Source: Datisca glomerata (Eukaryota; Streptophyta; Magnoliopsida; Cucurbitales; Datiscaceae). Taken from it: a stretch of DNA of 64,000 bases. The notes beneath the pieces were generated by a model that was not told the DNA's origin, ran no database searches, and saw only the letters and a list, made by a program, of their open reading frames with translations. The stretch spans positions 1,364,001 through 1,428,000 of the forward strand of contig QANY01013209.1 in assembly GCA_003255025.1 (NCBI GenBank). Direction: 5' to 3'. Positions 46,315 to 62,137 of this stretch are shown here, one piece after another. Every line of letters starts with the position of its first letter. Position 1 is the first letter of the stretch. Position numbers and translations under genes: made by a program.

Positions 46315-46832
46315 GGCGTGGAAATTTTCTCAGTAGCACAATTTATGTAATACATAGGATGTATCTATTTCTTGTCACATTAAGATTTATGTGTAGTGAA
46401 AAAATATCATAAAAAAATTATGGGTTTATTAGTATGAAAATTGCGTTGCGGCGGTGGGTTGCTGCTAGATTACCCGGAGTTTACTCCAGTCATCGGAAGG
46501 AAAACTGCTTGAACAAATAATTTCGGTTTAGAGTTTAGTTAGCCTAGCTAGAATCATTTTTTAAGCTACATTTTATCTTGAAAAGAGGATGAATTTACGT
46601 ACTGTATGAGATGATCAGTAATCAGTTATAAAGTGTGATTAATGACTAATTGATGCCGCACAACAGGTGCATGTCTGTACTAAATATTTGTATTATATAC
46701 ATCCAGTTGCTTTGATCTTGGAAAGAATATAAATAATAGTGTTTGAAACTTGAAATTTCAAACTTCAACAAAAAAACTGTGTTTGTAATTTATTGTGTAT
46801 TGAAAAATCGTTTTTTATTCTTACTGAATTTT
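46315..46832. other. GC2 3' region and spacer
   Basis: 3' untranslated region of GC2 just after the stop (TTTATGTAATACATAGG), then AT-rich spacer. No gene is seen. Confidence 0.5.
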
Positions 46833-47200
46833 TGGGTGTTTATGATTCAGTTCGGTTAATTTTTTGATGAAAAATCAAATCGAACCGAAATTTTGATTCG
46901 ACAATAAATTCGAACCGTTCATATCGAACTGAACTGAACCGTGAGTCTCGGTTTGATATTATCAATAAATAATTTTTAAATAATATTATTGAAAAAATAA
47001 TATAAAATTAAAATTTTATTTCGATTCGTTTGATATGAAATTATATATAAAAAATAAAAAATAATATGAATTTAATGTTTAAGTCGGTTTGAAAATAATT
47101 GAAATTTTCAAACGAATTGAAATTTCGATACTCTTATTTTCTTAAATCGAACTGAACTAAACACTTATAAAAGAGTCACTGAATTGATCATTTTCAGTTA
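46833..47200 (+). repeat. GTTCGG-rich dispersed element, copy 2
   Basis: Same family and same orientation as 16763-17208. It starts GGGTGTTTATGATTCAG. It shares CGACAATAAA..GAACCGTTCAT, TCGGTTTG, ATATGAAATTATATATAAAA and GAATTTAATGTTT. It is more decayed than copy 1. Confidence 0.8.
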
Positions 47201-48402
47201 GGAAATTTTTACTCTAATAAATTTCTATTGGATGTAACGACCAGAGTCGTTTTCTTAAAAAAGTCAGTATACAAAACCTGATTGCTAGTTGTTTTCAAGA
47301 AGTGTTTTAGAATAAATTTATTAAAAATATGTTTAAAATAAATTTCAAAATCAGTTAAAATATAGTAAGTTTGGTACTTGTGTAACTCTTTTTTATTATA
47401 ACAGAAAAAAAATAACCGGTAGCAAACAGATTTTAGTTTTTTTTTTTGCTTTTTCATTATTTAATCTTGGAGTTACAAGTGATTTTAGGCTTTTTAGCTT
47501 TTGTTACATGTTTATGTTTATGCGATTGTGGATATTAAATTATCATTTTTGTTTCTAATTATTTTGAAGATACAATAAAGTGGACTATCTTTTGTATTAC
47601 AAGAAAGAGTGGATTGTATTTCAAAAAAGAAAAGAAAGAGTGATTTTTCATTATTTGTAGTGATTTTTATAAGTTGTAATGACCATTATTTAAATTAGGT
47701 ATTTATCGTTATTAATAGTGATTTTTTATTCCATGAATGATTAAAAAATAATCTATAATGAACAATTAAAAGTAGTCCACTGATCTAATTTAAATGTGTG
47801 TAACGTGTTATACAAGTAAAATATTTAAAGTCCTCCTATATTTAAATTAAATTATTTCATAGATTGATCAATAATATATTTTTTTATTCAAAACATTTAA
47901 ATACTATCCATATAACAAATTTACGGCTTATTTTGTAATAATATTTTGGAAATAAATCATGGACATGCTAGTGCGCAACCATGATAATTAGTTCATAGCT
48001 GTCCGATTGCAATACTTAAGTCCACCACTTAATTCTAAACTACTTAAATTAATCCTCCTATAATTGGGATACGACTCTTTAATTAACACGTCACAAATTT
48101 AATTTTATTAATGAATTTAATTCCAAATAATATTAAAAAGTCAATTTCATATATATAAATTACAAGAAATTACAAGAAAGAAAGAGAAAGAATGTTTTGA
48201 TAATTAGAGATATTAAATTAATAACAAGGAGTAATTATTAAAATGATTTATCATGTGAGCAATAACGATGAAATAAAAAAAATGTCAATTATTTTATTAA
48301 GAAAATGAGAAAAAACTAGAAAGAAAAAAGAAATCTGTAAAAAAAAAACCTTCCTCCTCGTTGCGAGGTTACAAAGAAAATATACATGGCAAAGCCAGCT
48401 AG

Positions 48403-48406
<4 letters not shown>
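47201..48406. other. AT-rich spacer, upstream region of the MAP kinase gene
   Basis: No gene is recognised. The proximal part (48300-48406) should hold the core promoter or 5' leader of the kinase gene, but no clear TATA box could be assigned. Confidence 0.45.

Positions 48407-48460
<54 letters not shown>
48407..48460 (+). repeat. (GA)27 microsatellite before the MAP kinase start
   Basis: An unbroken run of 54 bases of GA lies 54 bases ahead of the ATG at 48515, so it is probably in the 5' untranslated region or core promoter. Plant BBR/BPC factors bind GA repeats, so a regulatory role is possible; that is inference. The opposite strand shows a long Ser-Leu frame that is only a by-product of the repeat. 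Confidence 0.9.
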
Positions 48461-48463
<3 letters not shown>

Positions 48464-48514
48464 CAGGAATCGATTGGCTGGAGATCTAATCAAAGCCGAG
48501 GAAACTGAGTTTAT

Positions 48515-54027
<5,513 letters not shown>

Positions 54028-56164
54028 GTTTTGGATCTCTTTTGAAAGAGATGGAGAGCATATAGTGTTATTCTTTCCCCATATTTGGTGTGCACAGTTA
54101 AGGTTTAACAACTAAAATGAAGATGTTCACTTTGTTTTAGTAGAAGCTAACTATTAGGATTTTACATTTTTTCATTTCTTAACTGATCCTTCTTTGTGAA
54201 CAAGTGATATTCTCATGTAATTGATTCTATTTATATTTATATTTTGTTTATAGAAACAGTTCCTCTCTCTGTGTATGATGGAATTTGGAGAAGAAGTTTT
54301 AGTATTGAAATAAGAAGCATGAACCTTTTTAATTTTTGAGAAGAATCATGAACCTTGAATGTAATTGCTAACCACATAAAATTCCATCTTGATCGAGGAT
54401 GAACAATTTGTTGCTTTTGGGATTTTTCATCAGTCGCTCCCACGGATAAGATAAGATTACACACGAAGCTCGTGTGCGACCATCAAATGAAAAAATATTA
54501 ACTTGTTAGATATAGCCGAGTGCATAATTTATTGTCTTTGAGATTTTCTCTCTTGTGTATTTGAAGTTTTGAGATTTTCTTTCCTGTCTATTTGAAGTGT
54601 CGAAACTCAGATCCAGATTTCTCCTGTTGGTTGCAAATTGGAATGAGAGAGAATCGTGCTAGTCTGATTTCAACCATTGATTTCATTTTCAACAGGTTAA
54701 GATCAACTCAACAAATTTTTTCAATAAAAAAAATATTAGACTAAAAGATAATTTTTCTAAAACCCATATTTAATTTTTTAGGTAAATAATAATATTTGTT
54801 CCTGAGTTAAAAAAAATATTTTTCCTATATCTATGAACAACATAATACATTCATTAATTCCAATTTCCACATAGCATGAATGTGCATATTTCTTTTTCCA
54901 GTAATTAAACAAATTTGTATTCTGAAAAGAAAAGCCAGCTGAGTACAAGAGACAAACACCAGCAAAATATACAAACAACCCACTTGTGCATCATACTTCT
55001 TTTTCTACTTAGAATAAAAGATCAGTATTAAAAAGGGACTATTGAATACTTTCTTTCTGGCAGTTCATGATAGGTATATAAGATTATTAGCATATCACTG
55101 ATCAGAATTAACTTAACATAATGCAAGGGAAATCTATTTTAAAACAAGCAGCACTCTTTCTTTTCCTTTATTACTATTATTAATATATAATATTCTATTT
55201 TGTTAACAGTTTCATAAAATGTAAAAGATACTAGCTATGAATCTCAATTCTTTCCTGCTCTTTTACATGTAACATTTAGCCACAATAATTCTCTCTTCGG
55301 TTCCCTTCACCTTTTTCTACAGTATTTAAAGTTCCTTCATTTACCTTCCAGCATAGCAGTTCTGAAGAAATCTTCTTCTCATGTCATCTTTCCCATCTGC
55401 AGTTCCTTTCTGTAAACCGAACCACCCAAAAAGGGATTCCGATCACCCTCAAAAGCATCATGTTTTGCAACTGTTCTTCACTGTTCTTCAATCCAACAAA
55501 ATCTTCATAACTAAACAGATTTTTAGATAACAATTCACTCTCCTTAGCACCAGCAATATCATCGTATCGTCTTCAAATAATAAGACAAGCTACTAAACCT
55601 CAAAATTAGACCCTCCTGCCTTTGCTCGGTTATTGCTCCATGTGTTCAATGAAGAAATCCAGCAGTGAACTTAGTACAATCCAGTTTTGGAAGAAATACT
55701 AGAATTAGAATATAGGAAACTCAAATCTTCCATTGTAACTGTAATACCATATTTGAAGGTGGCATTTCCTTTTTAAGAAGAGGAAAACTCAGAATCCATA
55801 GTTGAGTGATTTATAAGCCTGAGGAATACTTCAAATTTTACTCCCCCAATAACCCTTGCCTAATAAAACAGCAGGAAATGAAAGATTGAAGTTTATTCCC
55901 ATACTAAAAATCAATATATGCAAATAGCTGGGGATTTTCTCGAGTTAGCGGACCATATTGGCAGTGCAAGGCTTACTGTTGGCAGGTAGGCTAGCATCCT
56001 GTCATGTGGGGGAGGCACGGTGAGGCTAAGTCATAGTCGAAGCCTGAGTGCATATGTGTGAACTAAATAATAGAAATAAAGAACTCTAATTTCCAAGCTA
56101 GAGCTTTTAGTTCAGCAGTAAACACCTGATGCTACACTTATAAATCTGATCAAGGTTCTCTTTC
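54028..56164. other. Spacer between convergent MAP kinase and PPR genes
   Basis: Contains the 3' untranslated region of the kinase (54028 to about 54250) and, on the minus strand, that of the PPR gene (from 56164 down). The middle is AT-rich with no coding signal. 55260-55700 is slightly richer in C and T but shows no protein similarity. Confidence 0.5.
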
Positions 56165-58796
56165 TCACCAGTAATCTCCACAAGAGCATGAACCCTCATT
56201 AAAGTGGTGAAAACGGTTAGAATCCCTCAAAATAATTAACCTCCCCGTAATCTTGGATATATGTTTGATGGCATTATGACAATCTTCACAAACGCGCAGA
56301 TTTTTAATCACACGAATTGGTCTCCCAGACGGTATAGACAGAATCCCGAATGCCACAGCTAATTTCTCACTATGATACTTGAGCATATGCTCCTTCTCCT
56401 CTTCTTCCACATCATGTAGAACCAATTTCGTAGAAGAAACATACCCTTCCTTCTTCAACTCCAAATCCAACTCTTCTAAATACGCGTATATTCTTTCTTT
56501 CTCTGGGTGAAAACAGTCCCCAACAGTGAACGTATGGATCTTGTTTTGCACTTCAACCCAACTATGTCCCGGAACTTTCTTTACCCCTTTATCCCTCATT
56601 TTCAATCTCATTTTACGCACATCACCCCACCTTCCTGAAGCTGCATATAAATTCGAGAGAAGAACGTACATTCCTGAATTTTCAGGCTCCAGCTCAAAAA
56701 TCATCTCGGCAGCCTTCTCGCCTAGTTCTGTATTGCCATGAATCCGGCTTGCACCTAGTAGAGCACCCCATGTTGCTGCATCAGGTTGGAAAGGCATGTT
56801 CATCATTAAATCCCGGGCCTCGCTTAGTCGCCCTGCCCGACCGAGAAGATCAATCATGCACGTGTAATGTTTTGAATTAGCTGTTATACCGTAATCCTTA
56901 TTCATTGAATTAAAACATTCCATCCCCTTGTCTACCAACCCAGTATGACTACAAGCAGATAATACACCCACCTGAAAACACAATGAAAGCCGAATAAATA
57001 AACAAAATGCAGAAAGATGCCATAAGAAACAGATAAATTTAAGCTAAGTTCCTAACTATGATCATCTGTTATTAAAATAATTAGAGACATTTCAGGATTG
57101 TCCTTCTAGTTTTCAAAATGACCAGATTTTTTCTTTATCTAGAGAAGGTCAGCATTCTTAATGGTTTCCACAGTGAAACTTATGCAAGATAATCATTTCG
57201 GAGTCTAGAGTACAGAAAAGAAATCCAATAGCTTGTCAAATAAACGAAACTGGACAGTCTAAATAGTTCAAGTACCATTGTGACTTCATCTGGTATGATA
57301 CCCTCCTTCTTCATTGACTCAAACACTATTAGAGCCTCTTTGCCAAACCCGTGCCTTGCATAACCTGCGATTATCGTGTTCCACGATACAACATCTTTTT
57401 CTGCTATATACTCAAACACAGAATACGCTTCCTCTATACTTCCGCACTTACAATACATCGCTAGTAGTGCATTTCCCACATAGCAACCAGTCTCGTATCC
57501 TGCCTTAACTAGCCGTCCGTGCAATTGCTTCCCCAACTCCATAGCTGCAAGATCAGCACATGTGCTCAAAGCACAGGTATACACTGACCTATTCAACCTT
57601 TCCCCATCTCTTTTCATCATTACAAAGAGATTCAAAGCTTCTTCACCTTTCCCACTTTGAGCATAGCCAGCAATAATAGCTGCCCAAGAGATACAATCAC
57701 GGTGGGTCATCCCATCGAATAACATCCTTGCTTGAGCGATATCACCACTCTGAGCATAGCCGGTAATCATTGTATTCCAAGAACTGATATTCCGGTAAGG
57801 CATCGCCTCAAATAATTCCCCTGCCTTGTCAATTCTTTGGTACTGAACGTATCCTGCAATCATTGCATTCCATGAAACCTCATTCTTCTCAGGAATTTCT
57901 TCAAAAATCCTTCTTGCTTCATGTAGCATTCCATTCTGAACATATCCCGATACCATTGCCGTCCAAGCAAATACATCCCTAGTTGGAGATGAGTCAAATA
58001 ATCTCCTAGCTTCCGAAAGCTCCCCATTCTGGGCGTAACCTGTAATCATAGTATTCCAAGAAATTTTATCTCTCACAGGCATTTTGTCAAACAGGTTCCT
58101 TGCATCAATTAGTCTCTTCCTCTTTACATACCCACCCATTAAACAATTCCAAGAAACTACCTCCCAATCAACTTTAAATTCAAATAACCTCTTAGCATCT
58201 TCCATTCTTCCGTTCTGTACATATGCGGCGAGCATTCCATTCCATGAAATTGCATTCTTATCTGGCATTTCATCAAAGATTTTCCTAGCTTCCTCAATAT
58301 ACCCATTCTGTGCATACCCAGACAACATAGCGTTCCACGAGACTACATCCCTTTCTGGCATTCGGTCGAACAATGCACGAGCCGCACTGAGATTACGGTA
58401 CCTCACATACCCACTTAGCATAACGTTAAAAGAAACCAAGTCTCTGTCGGGCATTTTATCAAACATCTCTCTTGCATCGTCAAACTTCTCATTCATCAAA
58501 TACCCAGATATCATGGCATTGTACGAGACGGGACTCCGGCGGGGCATGCTGTTGAAGACACGAAGAGCGGAGTTGCATTGGCCGTTGCGCATGTGGGTGG
58601 TTATAGCCATGTTCCATTTTACTACCTCTGAGTCAGATGTGATTGACTTCTTGTTCTTGGATTGGTGTTTATTGGTCAAGGTTTTCTTCGATGGAGATGG
58701 ACTCGGATTAGTCAGGAGCTTCTGGGTGATGGGTTCAGTGTGAAGGGAGCAAGCGCGGATGCTTTGAAGACTACTGAGCCGAAAACTCCCGCGCAT
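56165..58796 (-). CDS. PPR protein, PLS-DYW class, orthologue of At4g02750
   Basis: Two minus-strand exons, 58796-57276 and 56971-56165, joined at VTM^[11 protein letters not shown], give 775 residues (At4g02750 has 781). The N-terminus is rich in Arg, Ser and Leu ([17 protein letters not shown]), an organelle presequence by composition. From about residue 60 there are some 15 PPR motifs of alternating P, L and S types, many ending in [20 protein letters not shown] words. The C-terminus has the E domain ([20 protein letters not shown]), then the DYW deaminase with [11 protein letters not shown] (the HxE zinc site), CEDCH and the terminal CSCGDYW. Proteins of this class bind organelle RNA and edit C to U in mitochondria or plastids; the target site here is unknown. 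The intron has consensus borders (ATG^GTACTT, TTTTCAG^GTG). If it were not removed, the protein would lose its E and DYW domains. Confidence 0.93.
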
Positions 58797-59109
58797 TGCA
58801 AGTGCATTGGCACCAACGGTCGGTTTACTTCAGTTTAGTTGCTCATACGGTTTAAATGAAAATAAAGGCTATATTGTTTTTGAAACATCCCAAAATTTTA
58901 AGAATTACAGTCTGGAGCTTTAAAATTACTATCATAATAACTTTAAATTTTTAATTTCTTCATTTGTAACTTTAAAGTTACATTTTAAAATTTTAAAATC
59001 TATATAATTAAACAGGGCCGTTAACACACTAATGATTTATATTTTCACTTAAAATCCCTTAACTTTTAAAATTAAAAAGAAGCCCTCTCCTTCCCTAGGC
59101 TTTCCTAAG
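58797..59109. other. Upstream region of the PPR gene
   Basis: Short AT-rich stretch holding the promoter of the minus-strand PPR gene. No defined promoter element could be assigned. Confidence 0.45.
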
Positions 59110-59900
59110 AAGGGTTTTTTTGTTAAAGTAGATCCATACATTAACCATTAACCATTTGACAGAAATAGATGCTTACACTAATTTTTGCTTACCCTGGAAC
59201 ATGTATAAGTTTTGTTTTCTTCTTTTTGAAAATATTTACTTATTTTCTTCCTTCTTTCATGGGTTGTTCACTTTCATGAGTTTTCTGAAAATATTTATCT
59301 GTTTTCTTCTTTCTTGATCGTTGTTTGAAGTTCATTTATTGTACATGATCACTACAAGATGATAATGTAGTGTAAAACAAGGTCTACATGAGTACTACAC
59401 GAGTCTCGCACAGTCATCGTGTAGACTGCACGCAAGATACACGAGCCCTGTGTAGACCTCGTGTACACTACACGATCATCATGCAGTGCATCAAGAACTT
59501 CTTCAGCCATTCACAAGCATCATGTAACATCTATTACACTAATCGGGGACTACACGATCATCGTGTAGTCCTCGTGTTCATTACACGATTACACTACACG
59601 ATCATCGTGTAGGGCTTATTACAGTACACGATGCTCGTGAAGGCTTTGTGTACACTACATGATGCCCCGTGAATACTTTTTCATAGCTCTTGGACCCTCT
59701 ATTCGTGAATTTTTCAGCTGTATACGACCTGTTATTGTTGTTGACACAGCCACATTAAAATCCAAATATAAAGGGATATTATTTGTTGCAACATCAAAGG
59801 ATGAGAACAACCAAGTATATCCCATTACATTTGGAATTGCAGATCGGAAAATAATGATTTATGGAAATAATTTTTTCATAGATTTCGCGATATAATCAGT
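59110..59900 (+). mobile_element. MULE remnant, copy 2, with transposase fragment
   Basis: The left end GAAGGGTTTTTTTGTTAAAG, then TAGATCC, CTTACACTAATTTTTGC and GGAACATGTATAAGTTTTG, mirrors copy 1 at 33280-33506. Next comes the CACGATG array (59345-59670), and then plus-strand coding 59659-59895: FIALGPSIREFFSCIRPVIV, VDTATLKSKYKGILFVATSK, DENNQVYPITFGIADRK. That is the N-terminal part of the MULE transposase catalytic domain (the family reads RPVIVVDGTFLKSKYKG). The first catalytic Asp (VVD) is present. The frame ends after FGIADRK where the protein should continue, so it is truncated. Confidence 0.82.
59345..59670. repeat. CACGATG palindromic repeat array (MULE copy 2)
   Basis: Words TACACGATCATCGTGTAG, TACACGAGTCTCGCAC and CTACACGATCATCGTGTAG recur about every 20-40 bases. 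CACGATCATCGTG is itself a palindrome, so strong hairpins are possible. The same kind of array lies at 32530-33110. Confidence 0.88.
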
Positions 59901-60299
59901 GATCCGGAAGACTTAGTGTTTTACGAATTTCATTTAAGATTTTGTTCTAATCAATTAAAAAAAAGAGACAAGCTTCTATTTAAAGAAGATAAAAAAGTGT
60001 TGTCATAGAAAGAGAGTGATATGAAAAAAAGAGTGAGAGTGGAAACATTAGAGATTACAACATTCAAAAGAGAAAAAAAGAGTGAAAGCAAGTGAGCTCA
60101 TATCATAGAGAGGTGACATAAAAAAAGTTTTATTCTCAAACCAACCTTTCTCTTTTTACTTTGTAAAAAGAGACTTGTTTTACTACTAATGAACTTAAAC
60201 CTTTTTTGCCCAACTTTGTTGTTTCTCTTTTACAGGATTCTTATGATGAATTCATAAAGAGATGTCTAATGGTTTACTAGAGTATCAAAATGATTTTAT

Positions 60300-61200
60300 A
60301 CCCATAGCAACCATTCTAAATAGAAGCGATTATAGAAGCAATCCCGAGGAGACAAAGAAACTTCAAAAACAAACTGACTTTTTGGGGTGAATATTTGAGG
60401 ACAAATCCTTTTCAAGAAGGAGAATACGGAGAATCAAGTTCCATCAACAAAGTATCCATTGCATGTTCTAGTTGGGCCTACTATTAGGTCAAATTCTAAG
60501 AATATCTAAGAAGCATTTAGTGGATCGATTCAAGAATTTTGGACTGATTCTAGTAAGGAGTATTCCAAGAAAGGCTCAAAGGAAGTCTACTTTTCTATTT
60601 ATAAAGGAGAAAATTGCTAGTTTCTTGATTTTGGTTACTTTCCTATTTATAAAGATAATATTACTTGCCTAATTTGGGTGACTTTTCTATTATGGAAGAG
60701 AAGACTACTTTCCTATTTTGGGTTATTTTTCTATTTATAAAGGAAAAAACTATTTTCCTCTTTTGGGCTACTTTCGTATTTATGAAGGAGAAGATAAATT
60801 TGTATTGCGCATACTTTCCTATTGTTCCTAATTTTAGTTTATAAATAGTTTCCTATTTTTTCTAAATTATGAGCATAAGGCTAGCTTCCTTTTCATGTTA
60901 GTTTCATTTTCTTATTTAGTTTAATATTTTATTAGTTTCCGATTTAGCTATGTGAGTTTGTAAATCTATTGAATTTTTTATTCATTATTGAGACATAATA
61001 ATACTATTGAGAGGTTTTCTCTTTGGCTATTCAAAGAATTTTTCATACTTATTGAGAATTCTTCTTGTGGATTCAAATTAGACTTATTACTCATATTTTC
61101 TTCCTTTATTCTTGAGTGTGAAATCTTTCAAATTTCTTATACCTTTGGTTTTTATCTCTTAAATAGATAACAATTCAGTGTCATTGTTTTATTTTACTTC
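60300..61200 (+). mobile_element. Ty3/gypsy 3' end: pol C-terminus and LTR start
   Basis: At 60390-60560 the plus strand, in shifting frames, reads a worn gypsy polyprotein end (the nucleotide wording ATTTGAGGACAAATCCTTTTCAAGAAGG and TGCATGTTCTAGTTGGGCCTACTATTAGG, each partly diverged). After it comes T-rich sequence with 4-5 diverged copies of TACTTTCCTATTTATAAAGGAG (about 60588-60800), a TATA-like AGTTTATAAATAG at about 60838, and the leader-like stretch to 61200. This is the usual make-up of a gypsy 3' LTR. Its borders and any target duplication are not defined. Confidence 0.5.
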
Positions 61201-62137
61201 ATTCATGAATCTAAAATTAGAAGTATCCAATACTACAAATATGACCTTTAATGACAGCATGGTAATGGTTTTGATGATATGTCTCTTAAACTTTATCCTT
61301 GAAAAATAGGTGTGGAAGGGATTTTTTTATTTTATCACAGGTTTTAAATAACATGTCATCCTATACTTATCTATAATGACAGGTAATTCTTAAATCTGTC
61401 AAAATCTTTTTACCTTTTTAATTCAATTATTTTTACTTTCTTATTAGTACCAAAATAACATCTTATAACCCTAATATAATTCAATTTCCACAACCTCTCC
61501 CTCAACTCCATCTCTCTCGACTCCATCTCTCTCTCTCCATGCCATCTCTCACTCTCTCTCAAAAATAAAAAAAACAAGGGTTACCGATCAGCTTCTCTCG
61601 TGCTCGTCGGCACAACCATCGGAAGAGGAGAGAGCCTTGTGCTGTGGTTGTGTTTTGGTCGTGACAACCATCGAAGAACACAGAGCTAGGGTCGCGAGCT
61701 TCATCGCGAGCTTCATTGCCACAATCACTGAAGAGTAGATATAGGTTTACGATCTTGGTCACCATAACCACTAAGCTAAGGTTCCGAAGAAGAGAGATAA
61801 GGTCGCGAGCCTCATCGCTAGAGCCGTCGAGCTAGGGTCCTAAAGAACAGAGAGCTAGGGTCATGAGTCTTGTCACCACATCCACCGAGCTAGGGTCGCG
61901 AAGAACATATGTAAGGGTTTCATTCTCAAATTCTTCTATGATTTGAGTGATTGTTTGATTTTGTGATTTTTGAGTTTTTCTGAGTCTATTAGGGTTTGTG
62001 TTCCTGATTTGTGGGTATGAGTCTACTGTAATTCCCCTGCTATTGTTGAGTCCCTTACTGTTGCCGCCATAATAGTGATGCCGTTGAGTCCTTTACTGTT
62101 GAGGTAAGCAAGTGATCTTGGAACATCTTTTGCGTCC
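61201..62137 (+). other. Non-coding leader-like sequence before the QPT relic
   Basis: At 61231 TACTACAAATATGACC followed by AATGACAGC (repeated as AATGACAGG at about 61376) resembles the end of a CACTA transposon with one changed base, but no partner end was found. 61490-61560 is a CT-rich run. 61600-61930 holds an irregular repeat of GAGCTAGGGTCGCGAAGAAC and GAGCTTCATCGC words. 61990-62110 contains GTTGAGTCCCTTACTGTTG twice. No protein-coding frame is supported. Confidence 0.4.

Noticed and set aside
58084..58743. Plus-strand open frame of 219 codons
   Set aside because: It is the antisense shadow of the PPR repeats; the minus strand carries the conserved protein.
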